This document shows, piece after piece, positions 42,263-49,755 of a DNA stretch of 53,468 bases (positions within the stretch are counted from its first letter, which is position 1; each line of letters begins with the position of its first letter). Origin of the DNA: Mycolicibacterium arenosum (GTDB taxonomy: Bacteria > Actinomycetota > Actinomycetes > Mycobacteriales > Mycobacteriaceae); assembly GCF_024320865.1 (NCBI RefSeq), contig NZ_JANDBD010000021.1, forward strand, positions 1-53,468, in the 5' to 3' direction. A model generated the notes under the pieces. It saw only the letters and a list, made by a program, of their open reading frames with translations, searched no databases and was not told the origin of the DNA. The translations under genes and the position numbers were made by a program.

Positions 42263-42874
42263 ATGGCCGAGAAGACCACCCAGCCGACAATCGAAGACCT
42301 GAAGGCTCCGCTGCTCGCCGCCGTCGGCGCCGCGGACCTGGCGCTCGCCACGGTCAACGAGATCGTCGCCGCTCTGCGTGAGCGTGCCGAGGAGGCCCGC
42401 ACCGACGCCAACACGCGCGTCGAAGAGGTCCGCACCAACATCACCAAGCTCCAGGAGGAGCTGCCCGGTCAGGTCGACGAGATCCGTGGCCGTCTGAACG
42501 CCGACGAGCTGCGCAAGGCGGCCGAGGGCTACGCCGAGAACGCGACCGCGACGTACAACAAGCTCGTCGAGCGTGGCGAGGAGGCGCTCGCGCGCCTGCG
42601 CAGCCAGCCGGCGCTCGAGGAGGCCGCGAGCCGCGTCGAGAGCGTCACCGATCAGGCCGTCGAGCTGACCCAGGACGCCCTGGGCACCGTGGCCACCCAG
42701 ACCCGCGCGGTCGGCGAGCGCGCCGCCAAGCTGGTCGGCGTCGAGCTGCCCAAGAAGGCCGAGAAGGCCGCTGCGCCGGTCAAGAAGGCCGCCGCCAAGG
42801 CGCCTGCCAAGAAGGCGCCGGCCAAGAAGGCCCCCGCCAAGAAGGCGCCGGCCAAGAAGGTCACCCAGAAGTAA
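42263..42874 (+). CDS. hbhA: Heparin-binding haemagglutinin HbhA
   Basis: A 203-residue surface adhesin. Residues about 5-160 are long amphipathic coiled-coil helices (ADLALATVNEIVAALRERAEEARTDANTRVEEVR). The C-terminal 35 residues are Lys/Ala/Pro repeats built on KKAPA, the heparan-sulphate binding tail that is methylated in M. tuberculosis. It has no signal peptide, as in Rv0475. GGAGAGGAA precedes ATG 42263. A strong bidirectional terminator follows. The orthologue mediates epithelial adherence and has also been tied to lipid droplets. Confidence 0.95.
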   Translation: MAEKTTQPTIEDLKAPLLAAVGAADLALATVNEIVAALRERAEEARTDANTRVEEVRTNITKLQEELPGQVDEIRGRLNADELRKAAEGYAENATATYNKLVERGEEALARLRSQPALEEAASRVESVTDQAVELTQDALGTVATQTRAVGERAAKLVGVELPKKAEKAAAPVKKAAAKAPAKKAPAKKAPAKKAPAKKVTQK

Positions 42875-42886
42875 GACGCATTTCCA

Positions 42887-42924
42887 CGATCAGGACGGTA
42901 GCCACCCGGCTACCGTCCTGATCG
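42887..42924. terminator. Bidirectional hairpin terminator after hbhA
   Basis: A perfect 17-bp stem (42887-42903 with 42908-42924) and four-base loop. It fills the gap between hbhA and the convergent DUF2993 gene, ending four bases before the latter's stop, so it could serve both. Confidence 0.85.
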
Positions 42925-42928
42925 CTGT

Positions 42929-43948
42929 CTAGATGCCCTGGTAGCACTCGTTGTTCTGGCCCTTCGGAATCTCCGTGTTGGTCGACGAGAGCACCGCGGT
43001 GATCCCGGTATCGGTCACCGTCACGCTCTGCGGGCGGATGCCGAGCGGCAGATCGTCCTCCATCCCGTCGGAGAACCTGTCCACCAGCAGCTGGAACGAC
43101 TCGGTCGGCAGCGGCTGGTCGCCGAGCAGCGGCAGTGAGAAACCGGCGTCGGTCGGGGTGAGCTTCAGCTTCCCGTTCTCGACGGTCGGCTTGACGCTCA
43201 GGTGCCCCAGCGTCCCCGAGAGCTCGATGACACCGGCCGACGGATCGGTCTTCACCTCGGAGACCAGGTTCTTGCTGGCGCTCTCGATCAGGGGCTGCGC
43301 GAAGGCGATCAGCCCTGTGGGGAGACCGCCGTACTGGGCGAACGCCTCCTGCAGCGCGGTGACGAGAGCGGGCCCCTGATCCTGCACCGTCTGCGTGATG
43401 CCCGCGGACGTCCACGTGATCGTGACCGTCATGGCACCGATGGTGCCCCTGGAGTCGGTGCTGTCGGCCAGTCGCACGTCGTCGAGGCCGATGTCGGCCT
43501 TCATCCCCCTCATGTCGCGAATCCGATCGCCCCCGGTGGAGATCGAGATGTTCCCGTAGTGCTTGTTCAGGTGCTGCCACAGGAACGGCGTGGCGCCGCC
43601 GAACGACGCGGTGGCGGAGTCCTGGACGACGCAGGCCGCGATCCCCGCCACCACGTTGCCCGCCTTATGGCGTGCATACAGTTCCACGCCGACGACGCCG
43701 GCGATCGCCAGGGCGACGACGATGACCACGGCGAGGACGATCGACACTGGATCGCGAAACAGCCGCGTGAACCGGCCACCGCGATCCGCCGGCGGTGGCG
43801 GGGGCGGTGGCGGCGGTTCGGGTGGCAGCTGCGTCGTCGGGGCGGCCTCCGTCGGCGGTTCCGGTGGCAAATGCTGCGTCGGCGGGTCGCCGGCCGGCGG
43901 CTGCGGAGCGGACGGCTGGTCCGGCGGCGGGGCCCAAGGATCGGTCAC
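42929..43948 (-). CDS. DUF2993 (LmeA-like) membrane-anchored protein, extra paralogue
   Basis: A 339-residue protein. A Pro-rich cytoplasmic N-terminus (1-55, with a run of nine prolines) precedes one membrane helix (VSIVLAVVIVVALAIAGVVGVEL). The outer DUF2993 domain contains ATASFGGATPFLWQHLNKHYGNISI and ends NNECYQGI. The family includes LmeA, a phospholipid-binding protein of mannan maturation. GTG 43948 was chosen; the longer frame is shadow. It is clearly similar to the protein at 45398-46366, which holds the Rv0479c position. It is divergent from the DUF2516 gene by 27 bases. Confidence 0.82.
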   Translation of the reverse strand: MTDPWAPPPDQPSAPQPPAGDPPTQHLPPEPPTEAAPTTQLPPEPPPPPPPPPADRGGRFTRLFRDPVSIVLAVVIVVALAIAGVVGVELYARHKAGNVVAGIAACVVQDSATASFGGATPFLWQHLNKHYGNISISTGGDRIRDMRGMKADIGLDDVRLADSTDSRGTIGAMTVTITWTSAGITQTVQDQGPALVTALQEAFAQYGGLPTGLIAFAQPLIESASKNLVSEVKTDPSAGVIELSGTLGHLSVKPTVENGKLKLTPTDAGFSLPLLGDQPLPTESFQLLVDRFSDGMEDDLPLGIRPQSVTVTDTGITAVLSSTNTEIPKGQNNECYQGI

Positions 43949-43975
43949 GCCGCGATTCTGCCTTAGGCTGAGAGT

Positions 43976-44278
43976 GTGCAGCTTGAATCCCTGACGGTGT
44001 ACGTCCTCCTCGCCGTCTATCTCCTGGTGCTCGTGCTGTCGGTGTACTCGCTGGTGCACGGGGGCATGCAGCGCGCCGACGCGTACACCGCGGCGGGCAA
44101 GCTGACCAAGAACGCCTGGATGGGGATCCTGGGCGGCGCGGTCCTTCTCACGGTGCTCGCGCTGCTCGGGTTCAGCGGCCTCGACATCCTCTTCGTCTCC
44201 GCGGCGGCGGTCGCCTCGGGGGTCTACCTCACCGATGTGCGACCCAAGCTGCTCGACGTCCAGGGAAAGTCGCGATAA
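43976..44278 (+). CDS. DUF2516 membrane protein (Rv0476 orthologue)
   Basis: A 100-residue protein with an N-terminal helix (VYVLLAVYLLVLVLSVYSLVHG), a basic loop with TAAGKLTKNAWMGILG, and further hydrophobic segments (AVLLTVLALLGF, LDILFVSAAAVASGVYL). The C-terminus, DVRPKL, is the family hallmark. GTG 43976 follows TAGGCT by six bases without a ribosome site, so the transcript is probably leaderless. It heads a run of three genes with Rv0477- and deoC-like genes. No function is known. Confidence 0.88.
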   Translation: MQLESLTVYVLLAVYLLVLVLSVYSLVHGGMQRADAYTAAGKLTKNAWMGILGGAVLLTVLALLGFSGLDILFVSAAAVASGVYLTDVRPKLLDVQGKSR

Positions 44279-44281
44279 GCC

Positions 44282-44686
44282 ATGCGGCGCATCCTGTTCG
44301 CGGCCGTCTTGGCCGTCGGCTTCGTCCTGAGCTCTGCGGGCACCGCGGCTGCCGACGCCGGTCCGCCCTACATCGCGCACGCCGAGTGGGCCAAGTGGGG
44401 TGACCTGTCCAGCCTGCGCGTCTACCCGACCGCCGCCGGGCGCGCGGCGTCCGCGCAGCCGGGTTCGCAACCGGCGGCCGACGAGGCGTGGGCCGAGGTG
44501 CTCGCACTGGCGCCCGACGCCGCGATACCGGGCATGAAGGAGCAGTTCGACTGCCACTGGTGGGTGGCCGAGCTCGCCCAGCCGGGCAAGACGAGCTGGA
44601 ACCTCGAACCGTGGCGCCCCGAGGTCGGCTCCGCGCAGATGGCCGCCGCGCACTGCAATCCGGGTGGCACGGAGGAACCGTTTTAG
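44282..44686 (+). CDS. Secreted DUF2599 protein (Rv0477 orthologue)
   Basis: A 134-residue exported protein. The signal peptide is residues 1-24 (RRILFAAVLAVGFVLSSAGTAAA, cut near AAA-DAG). The mature domain has YIAHAEWAKWGDLSSLRVYPTAAGR, GMKEQFDCHWWVAELAQPGKTSWNLEPWRP, and two cysteines (in FDCHWW and AHCNPG) that probably pair. This pattern is DUF2599. It starts three bases after the DUF2516 stop, and its TAG overlaps the deoC GTG by one base. Function unknown. Confidence 0.88.
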   Translation: MRRILFAAVLAVGFVLSSAGTAAADAGPPYIAHAEWAKWGDLSSLRVYPTAAGRAASAQPGSQPAADEAWAEVLALAPDAAIPGMKEQFDCHWWVAELAQPGKTSWNLEPWRPEVGSAQMAAAHCNPGGTEEPF

Positions 44687-45393
44687 TGGGCGGTACCGGG
44701 GCGAGCGAAGCGACGGGGAGACGATGGAGTCGCGCGCACGTCGCGGCGCTCGTCGACCACACGCTGTTGAAACCCGAAGCCACCCTGCTCGACGTCGCGA
44801 ACACGACGCGGGAGGGCCGCGCGCTCGGGGTGTACGCGGTGTGCGTCTCGCCGTCGATGGTGACGGCCGCCCGCGACGTGGCCGGCACCGGCCCCCTCAT
44901 CGCCGCCGTCGCGGGTTTCCCTTCGGGCAAACACCTTTCGGCGATCAAGGCGCGTGAGGCACAGCTCGCGGTCGCCGACGGTGCGGTCGAGATCGACATG
45001 GTGATCGACGTCGGCGCCGCAGTGCTCGGCGACGTCGACGCCGTGCACGCCGACATCGCCGCCGTCCGCGCCGCGGTGCCCGACGCCGTGCTCAAGGTGA
45101 TCGTCGAGTCCGCGGCTCTGCTCGACCTGGCCGGCGAGAAGCGGTTGATCGACGTGTGCCGCGCAGCGGTCGACGCCGACGCCGACTTCGTCAAGACGTC
45201 GACGGGTTTCCACCCCGCGGGTGGTGCGTCGGTGCGCGCGGTGGAACTCATGCGGGAGACCGTCGGGCCGACAATCGGCGTGAAGGCGAGCGGCGGCATC
45301 AGGACCGCCGCCGACGCCGTGGCGATGCTGGACGCCGGCGCGTCCCGGCTCGGGTTGTCCGGGACGCGCGCGGTACTCGACGGGCTGGGGTGA
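44686..45393 (+). CDS. deoC: Deoxyribose-phosphate aldolase
   Basis: A 235-residue class I aldolase that splits 2-deoxyribose 5-phosphate to glyceraldehyde 3-phosphate and acetaldehyde. LVDHTLLKP, VCVSPSMV, the Schiff-base lysine region LKVIVES, and FVKTSTGF with GVKASGGIR are all present. GTG 44686 overlaps the preceding stop (TAGTG) and has GGAGG ten bases upstream. Its first dozen residues (GGTGASEATGRRW) come partly from a dispersed 20-base repeat, so the start has been reshaped relative to Rv0478. Confidence 0.93.
   Translation: MGGTGASEATGRRWSRAHVAALVDHTLLKPEATLLDVANTTREGRALGVYAVCVSPSMVTAARDVAGTGPLIAAVAGFPSGKHLSAIKAREAQLAVADGAVEIDMVIDVGAAVLGDVDAVHADIAAVRAAVPDAVLKVIVESAALLDLAGEKRLIDVCRAAVDADADFVKTSTGFHPAGGASVRAVELMRETVGPTIGVKASGGIRTAADAVAMLDAGASRLGLSGTRAVLDGLG
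44699..44718 (+). repeat. 20-base dispersed element, copy 2
   Basis: GGGCGAGCGAAGCGACGGGG, identical to 8786-8805, sits within the first codons of deoC and is translated as part of GASEATGR. It lies at a gene border, as does the related string at 13682. Confidence 0.6.
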
Positions 45394-45397
45394 GCGG

Positions 45398-46366
45398 TTA
45401 GAGGTCTGCCAGGCACTCGTTGCTGTTGCCGTCATTCGAGATCGTCGCGTTCTGCGTCGAGAACTTCGCGACGATGCCGGCCTCGGTGACCTCGATGCTG
45501 TCGGCCTTGATGTCCAACGGGTAGTTCTTGTTCAGATCGTCGGTGAAGGAGTCGAGCTCCTCCTGAATGTCGTCGCGCGGCAGCGCGAAGCCGAGCCCGG
45601 TCAGATCCTCGATCTCCAGCGCGATGCCGTCGTCCCTGGTGATCGGTTTGATGGTGACGCCCGCGAGTCCGCCGCCCACCTCCACGGTGCCGTTGGACGG
45701 GTTGAGCTTGACGTCCGACACGACGCTGCCGATCACCGGGATGAAGCTCTCGATCGTCTGGCTGATCCCGTCACCGGTCCAGGTGATGGTGGCGTTGAGC
45801 GCTCCGATGGTGCCCTTCGAGTCGCCGCCGTCGGTCAGCTTCAGGTCCTCGATCTCGATCTCGGCCTTCATGCCCTTCGCCTGCCGGATGTTGTTGCCGG
45901 CGGTCTCGATCGAGATGCTGCTGTACTCGTCGTTGAGGTACTGCCACAGGAACGGTGGAAAGGTTCCGAACGACGCCGTCGCGCCGTCCTCGACGATGCA
46001 CGCGGCGGCCGTCGCGATCTTGCTGTTGCCCTTGTTCCGGGCGTAGAGCTCGGCGCCGATGACCCCCGCGATGAGCAACGCGAACACGATGACGAGGATC
46101 AGGACGATCGAGAGGCCGCGCTTCTTCTTGGGCGCGGCAGGAGGAGTCGCCTCGCCCTCGACCGGGGGTTGTTGCGGAGGCGGCGGGTACGACGACGGGG
46201 GCGGCGGCGGGTACGACCCCGGCGGCTGCTGGTACTGCGGAGGGAACTGCTGCGTGGCGGGGTCCGGGTACTGGCCTCGCTGGGGGTACTGCTGCGGCGG
46301 AGGTTGCCCCTGGCCATAGGGATTCGGCTGCGGCTGCTGTGGTGGACGCCCCCATTGATCACTCAT
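45398..46366 (-). CDS. DUF2993 (LmeA-like) membrane-anchored protein (Rv0479c orthologue)
   Basis: A 322-residue protein. The Pro/Gln/Tyr-rich cytoplasmic N-terminus spans residues 1-80, then a KKKRG stop, one membrane helix (LSIVLILVIVFALLIAGVIGAEL) and the DUF2993 domain outside (ATASFGTFPPFLWQYLNDEYSSISI, KGTIGALNATITWTGDGISQTIE), ending SNECLADL. ATG 46366 overlaps the nitrilase stop as ATGA, so it is the second gene of that unit. It ends four bases from the convergent deoC stop. Lipid binding in the periplasm is likely by family. Confidence 0.88.
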   Translation of the reverse strand: MSDQWGRPPQQPQPNPYGQGQPPPQQYPQRGQYPDPATQQFPPQYQQPPGSYPPPPPSSYPPPPQQPPVEGEATPPAAPKKKRGLSIVLILVIVFALLIAGVIGAELYARNKGNSKIATAAACIVEDGATASFGTFPPFLWQYLNDEYSSISIETAGNNIRQAKGMKAEIEIEDLKLTDGGDSKGTIGALNATITWTGDGISQTIESFIPVIGSVVSDVKLNPSNGTVEVGGGLAGVTIKPITRDDGIALEIEDLTGLGFALPRDDIQEELDSFTDDLNKNYPLDIKADSIEVTEAGIVAKFSTQNATISNDGNSNECLADL

Positions 46367-47199
46367 GTTCGGGATTCTGCCCTACCGGACTTGGCGTTAT
46401 CTTGCGATGCGAAGACAGCTCGGTTACGCAGGACGGCGATGCTGTCGCGGGCGGCGTCTACCGCCGCGAGGTCCAGGTCGGTCACCACCAGATCCGGGTC
46501 GGCGCCGGCCTGCACCAGCACCTCGCCCGTCGGGGAAGCCACGACGCTGCCGCCGACGCCCGTCGGGCCGACCGCGGCGATCTCGTCGCCGGGGTAGGCC
46601 TGATCGACGGCGGCCACGATGCTGGTGGTGTCCAGCGCCCGCGCTCGAGCGAGCAGCGTCCACTGTTCGAGCTTGCCGGGCCCGGAACCCCACGACGCGT
46701 GCACGGTGATCAGCTGCGCGCCGCGCCGCGCCAGCTCCACGTACAGCTCGGGGAAGCGGACGTCGTAACAGGTGGTCAAGCCGACGCCGACGCCGTCGAC
46801 ACTGATGACGACTGGCTCGGAACCCGGTGCGACAGTGTGTGATTCGGTGAAGCCGAACGCATCGTAGAGATGGATCTTGTGGTAGTGCACGTCGAGGTCG
46901 GCGTGGGATCCGGTGGCGATGAGGGTGTTGGTGACGCGGCCGTCGGTGCTCGGGCAGAACATGCCCGCGACGACCGTGATGTCGTTGCGGGCGGCGATGG
47001 CGCGCACCCCCTGCGCCCACGGCCCGTCGACCGGTTCGGCCACGGGTCCGAGCGGAACGCCGAACCGGCACATGGTCGCTTCGGGGAACAACACCAGGCG
47101 GGCGCCGGCCTCGGCGGCGCGGCGTGTGCAGTCCTCGACGAGTTCGAGGTTGGCCCGCGGCTCAGCGCTGGATTGAACCTGAGCCAGGGCGATACGCAT
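46363..47199 (-). CDS. Carbon-nitrogen hydrolase (nitrilase family, Rv0480c orthologue)
   Basis: A 278-residue nitrilase-superfamily amidohydrolase. The catalytic triad is complete: E40 (LVLFPEA), K108 (YHKIHLYDAF) and C144 (GLTTCYDVRFPEL). The YDAFGFTES segment after the lysine is typical of the Nit/deaminated-glutathione amidase subgroup, so repair of deaminated glutathione-like or other omega-amide compounds is possible, though mycobacteria make mycothiol instead. ATG 47199 follows the methyltransferase stop by ten bases. It is coupled to the DUF2993 gene. Confidence 0.9.
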   Translation of the reverse strand: MRIALAQVQSSAEPRANLELVEDCTRRAAEAGARLVLFPEATMCRFGVPLGPVAEPVDGPWAQGVRAIAARNDITVVAGMFCPSTDGRVTNTLIATGSHADLDVHYHKIHLYDAFGFTESHTVAPGSEPVVISVDGVGVGLTTCYDVRFPELYVELARRGAQLITVHASWGSGPGKLEQWTLLARARALDTTSIVAAVDQAYPGDEIAAVGPTGVGGSVVASPTGEVLVQAGADPDLVVTDLDLAAVDAARDSIAVLRNRAVFASQDNAKSGRAESRT

Positions 47200-47209
47200 G
47201 TTCGCGAGC

Positions 47210-48001
47210 CTACGTCTGCAGGTACGTCCACGGCACCGTCAGCACCCCGTCGCGCATCCGACGCCGCGGTGGGTCCACCGGCACGCCGTCCGCGGCCAGC
47301 AGGTCGAGCATGGCCCGCCAGCGCACCCGTGGGCCGAACACCCCGTGCCCGGCCGCGGTGGCCCACGCGCGGTCCGCGGCGAGCAGCAGCGCGTGGATGG
47401 GCTCACCCGGCACGTTGCGGTGGATCAGCACCTTGGGCAGCCGCTCGGCGAGGTCCGACGGCCGGTCGATCGAGAACGGGTCGCACGCCAGCGTGAGGCT
47501 CAGCGGTCGCCGCTGGTCGAGCAGAACCCATGCGCAGTGCCTGCCGAGCTCGTCGCAGGTGCCGTCGACGATGAGACCGCCCGGCGCGAGCTGCCGCTGC
47601 ATCGTGGCCCACGCATCGGCCACGGCGTCGACGTGGTACTGCCGCAGCACGTTGAACGCCCGCACCAGAACGGGGTGCAGACCCGCGAGTTCGAAACCGC
47701 CGAGCCCGAATTCGACGTCCGGCGTCGACCCCGCGAGGTCGCGCGCGGTGCGTACGCGATCGGGGTGGATTTCCAGGCCGACGACTCGCAGATCGGGGCG
47801 GACGGCGCGCAGCCGGGCGGACAGCTCGAGCGTCGTGACCGGCAGGGCACCGTATCCGAGGTCGACGACGACGGGGTCGCTTGCCGACAGCAGGGCGGCG
47901 CGTACGCCAGGCGCGTGGATGAGCCAGCGATCGCTGCGGCGCAGCCTGTTGTAGCCGGTGGTCCCGCGCGTCAGCTGCCCGACGACCACCGGACCACTCA
48001 T
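47210..48001 (-). CDS. Class I SAM-dependent methyltransferase-like protein
   Basis: A 263-residue protein. Motif I is VVVDLGYGALPVTTLELSARL (about 43-63), followed by RVVGLEIHPDRVRTA, where the acidic residue after strand 2 would bind the SAM ribose. LAPGGLIVDGTCDELGR fits strand 5. The C-terminal part is unassigned. The target is unknown. ATG 48001 is used. It lies ten bases before the nitrilase gene, so is likely cotranscribed. I do not recall a counterpart between Rv0480c and Rv0481c. Confidence 0.7.
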   Translation of the reverse strand: MSGPVVVGQLTRGTTGYNRLRRSDRWLIHAPGVRAALLSASDPVVVDLGYGALPVTTLELSARLRAVRPDLRVVGLEIHPDRVRTARDLAGSTPDVEFGLGGFELAGLHPVLVRAFNVLRQYHVDAVADAWATMQRQLAPGGLIVDGTCDELGRHCAWVLLDQRRPLSLTLACDPFSIDRPSDLAERLPKVLIHRNVPGEPIHALLLAADRAWATAAGHGVFGPRVRWRAMLDLLAADGVPVDPPRRRMRDGVLTVPWTYLQT

Positions 48002-48069
48002 GGCCAGCGATTTTAGTGCGGGAGCAGGGATTTCGCGGGACCCACGCCGGACAGCGAAACGGCCGGCCC

Positions 48070-48579
48070 TCAGATGCCGTTGATCCAGTCCGTGGTGAAG
48101 CGCTGCTCGGCGATCAGCAGTTCGGCCAGTTGGTTGCCGACGAACTTCTCCACCTTGCCGCCGACCAGGGGGATGCGTACCTCCACCGTCGCCGAGAACT
48201 CGAGGCGCGCGCCCGCCCCGTCGTCGGTGGGCCGCAGTTCCGCCGTACCCGAAAGCCTCGCGGGCGCACCCGGAATCGACCCCTTGACGATCGCGCTCGC
48301 CCGGCCGTCGACGAACGGCCCCCAGGTTTCCTCGCGCACGAAACTGAGGTCCCCGTGGTGGAATTGGCTCACCACGCCGGGGAGCCGGTCCGCCCGCAGC
48401 GTCTGCGTCGTCACGATGTCGATGCCACCGTCGGCGGTCCGGTCCATGGCGTCGAGCGTGGCCTTGTCGGCCCCGGAGCCTGCCAGCCGCGCCAGCCAGT
48501 ACCGCTCATCGCCGAACGTCCGGTAGACCAGTTCGACGGAATCCCCGTACTCGGTTGCCATGTCGAAGGAACGCGGCAT
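48070..48579 (-). CDS. DUF2505 protein (Rv0481c orthologue)
   Basis: A 169-residue protein of the DUF2505 family, a START/SRPBCC-like fold. It begins MPRSFDMATEYGDSVELVYRTFGDERYWLARLA, and ends VGGKVEKFVGNQLAELLIAEQRFTTDWI, both typical. No signal peptide or membrane segment is seen. Such folds bind hydrophobic ligands, but no ligand is known. It starts divergently from murB with 26 bases between the start codons, as Rv0481c does. Confidence 0.88.
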   Translation of the reverse strand: MPRSFDMATEYGDSVELVYRTFGDERYWLARLAGSGADKATLDAMDRTADGGIDIVTTQTLRADRLPGVVSQFHHGDLSFVREETWGPFVDGRASAIVKGSIPGAPARLSGTAELRPTDDGAGARLEFSATVEVRIPLVGGKVEKFVGNQLAELLIAEQRFTTDWINGI

Positions 48580-48605
48580 AGGTAGTCACGCTACCGTTAC
48601 CGCCC

Positions 48606-49655
48606 GTGGACGGTTCGCAAACGGGGGGCGCGGCGGTCCAACGGTACGTTCCGCTGGCACCGCTGACCACGTTGCGCGTCGGCCCCGTCGCCGAGCGGTT
48701 GATCACCTGCGAGAGCACCGAGCAGGCGGTCCAAGTCCTGCGCGAAACGGCCGACGAGAAGGTGCTCGTCCTGGCGGGCGGCTCCAACGTCGTGCTGGCC
48801 GACGATCTGGCCGGACTGACCGTCGTCCTGCTCGCCAACACCGAGATCACCGTGGCCGGGAATCTGGTCCGCGCCGAAGCGGGCGCGCAGTGGGACGACG
48901 TCGTCGTCACCTCGCTGGCGTACGGCCTCGGCGGGCTCGAATGCCTGTCGGGAATTCCGGGGTCCGCGGGCGCCACCCCGGTGCAGAACGTCGGCGCGTA
49001 CGGTGCCGAGGTCGCCGACACCATCTCGCGCGTGCGGCTTTTCGATCGGCGCACCGGATCCGACGCCTGGGTCGCACCCGGCGAGCTCGGATTCGGCTAC
49101 CGGCACAGCGTCCTGAAGAACTCCGATCACGCCGTCGTGCTTGAGGTCGAGTTCACCCTCGACGCCTCGGGTGCGAGCGCACCGATTCGGTACGGGGAGC
49201 TGAGCCGCGTGCTCGACGTCGAACCGGGGGAGCGGGCCGACCCGCACCGCGTCCGCGAGGCCGTGCTGGCGCTGCGCGCGGGTAAGGGCATGGTGCTCGA
49301 CGCCGCCGACCACGACACCTGGAGCGTTGGCTCGTTCTTCACCAACCCGGTCGTCGACCCCGAGGTGCTGGTCGGGTTGCAGGCCGAGCACGGCGACGTG
49401 CCCCACTACCCGGCGCCGAACGGAGTCAAGCTGGCTGCGGGCTGGCTGGTCGAACACGCCGGATTCGGCAGGGGCTATCCGGGTGAGGACGCGCCCGCCC
49501 GGCTGTCGACGAAACACGCGCTGGCCATCACCAACCGCGGCCAGGCCACGTCGGCCGACGTTCTCGCACTGGCCAGGACGGTGCGGGACGGGGTGCGGGC
49601 CGCGTTCGGCATCGATCTCATCCCCGAGCCGGTTCTCATCGGCGCCGACCTTTAG
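48606..49655 (+). CDS. murB: UDP-N-acetylenolpyruvoylglucosamine reductase
   Basis: A 349-residue type I MurB, the FAD enzyme that makes UDP-MurNAc for peptidoglycan. The FAD-binding segment is VLAGGSNVVLADD, then GIPGSAGATPVQNVGAYGAE. The catalytic set is R166 (GYRHSVLK), S243 (VGSFFTNP) and E341 (IPEPVLIG). GTG 48606 has TACCGT eight bases before it and no ribosome site. Rv0482 is slightly longer at the N-terminus. It is followed, after 100 bases, by the L,D-transpeptidase gene, giving a small wall cluster. Confidence 0.95.
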   Translation: MDGSQTGGAAVQRYVPLAPLTTLRVGPVAERLITCESTEQAVQVLRETADEKVLVLAGGSNVVLADDLAGLTVVLLANTEITVAGNLVRAEAGAQWDDVVVTSLAYGLGGLECLSGIPGSAGATPVQNVGAYGAEVADTISRVRLFDRRTGSDAWVAPGELGFGYRHSVLKNSDHAVVLEVEFTLDASGASAPIRYGELSRVLDVEPGERADPHRVREAVLALRAGKGMVLDAADHDTWSVGSFFTNPVVDPEVLVGLQAEHGDVPHYPAPNGVKLAAGWLVEHAGFGRGYPGEDAPARLSTKHALAITNRGQATSADVLALARTVRDGVRAAFGIDLIPEPVLIGADL

Positions 49656-49755
49656 GTGGAACTCGACACACCGGGGCGGTGTATCCCCTGTTAGGGGTCA
49701 TTGCGGGGGAGAACCGGTTCGGTCGTCGGCGGTTCGCTCGGTAGCCTTGGTCCAC

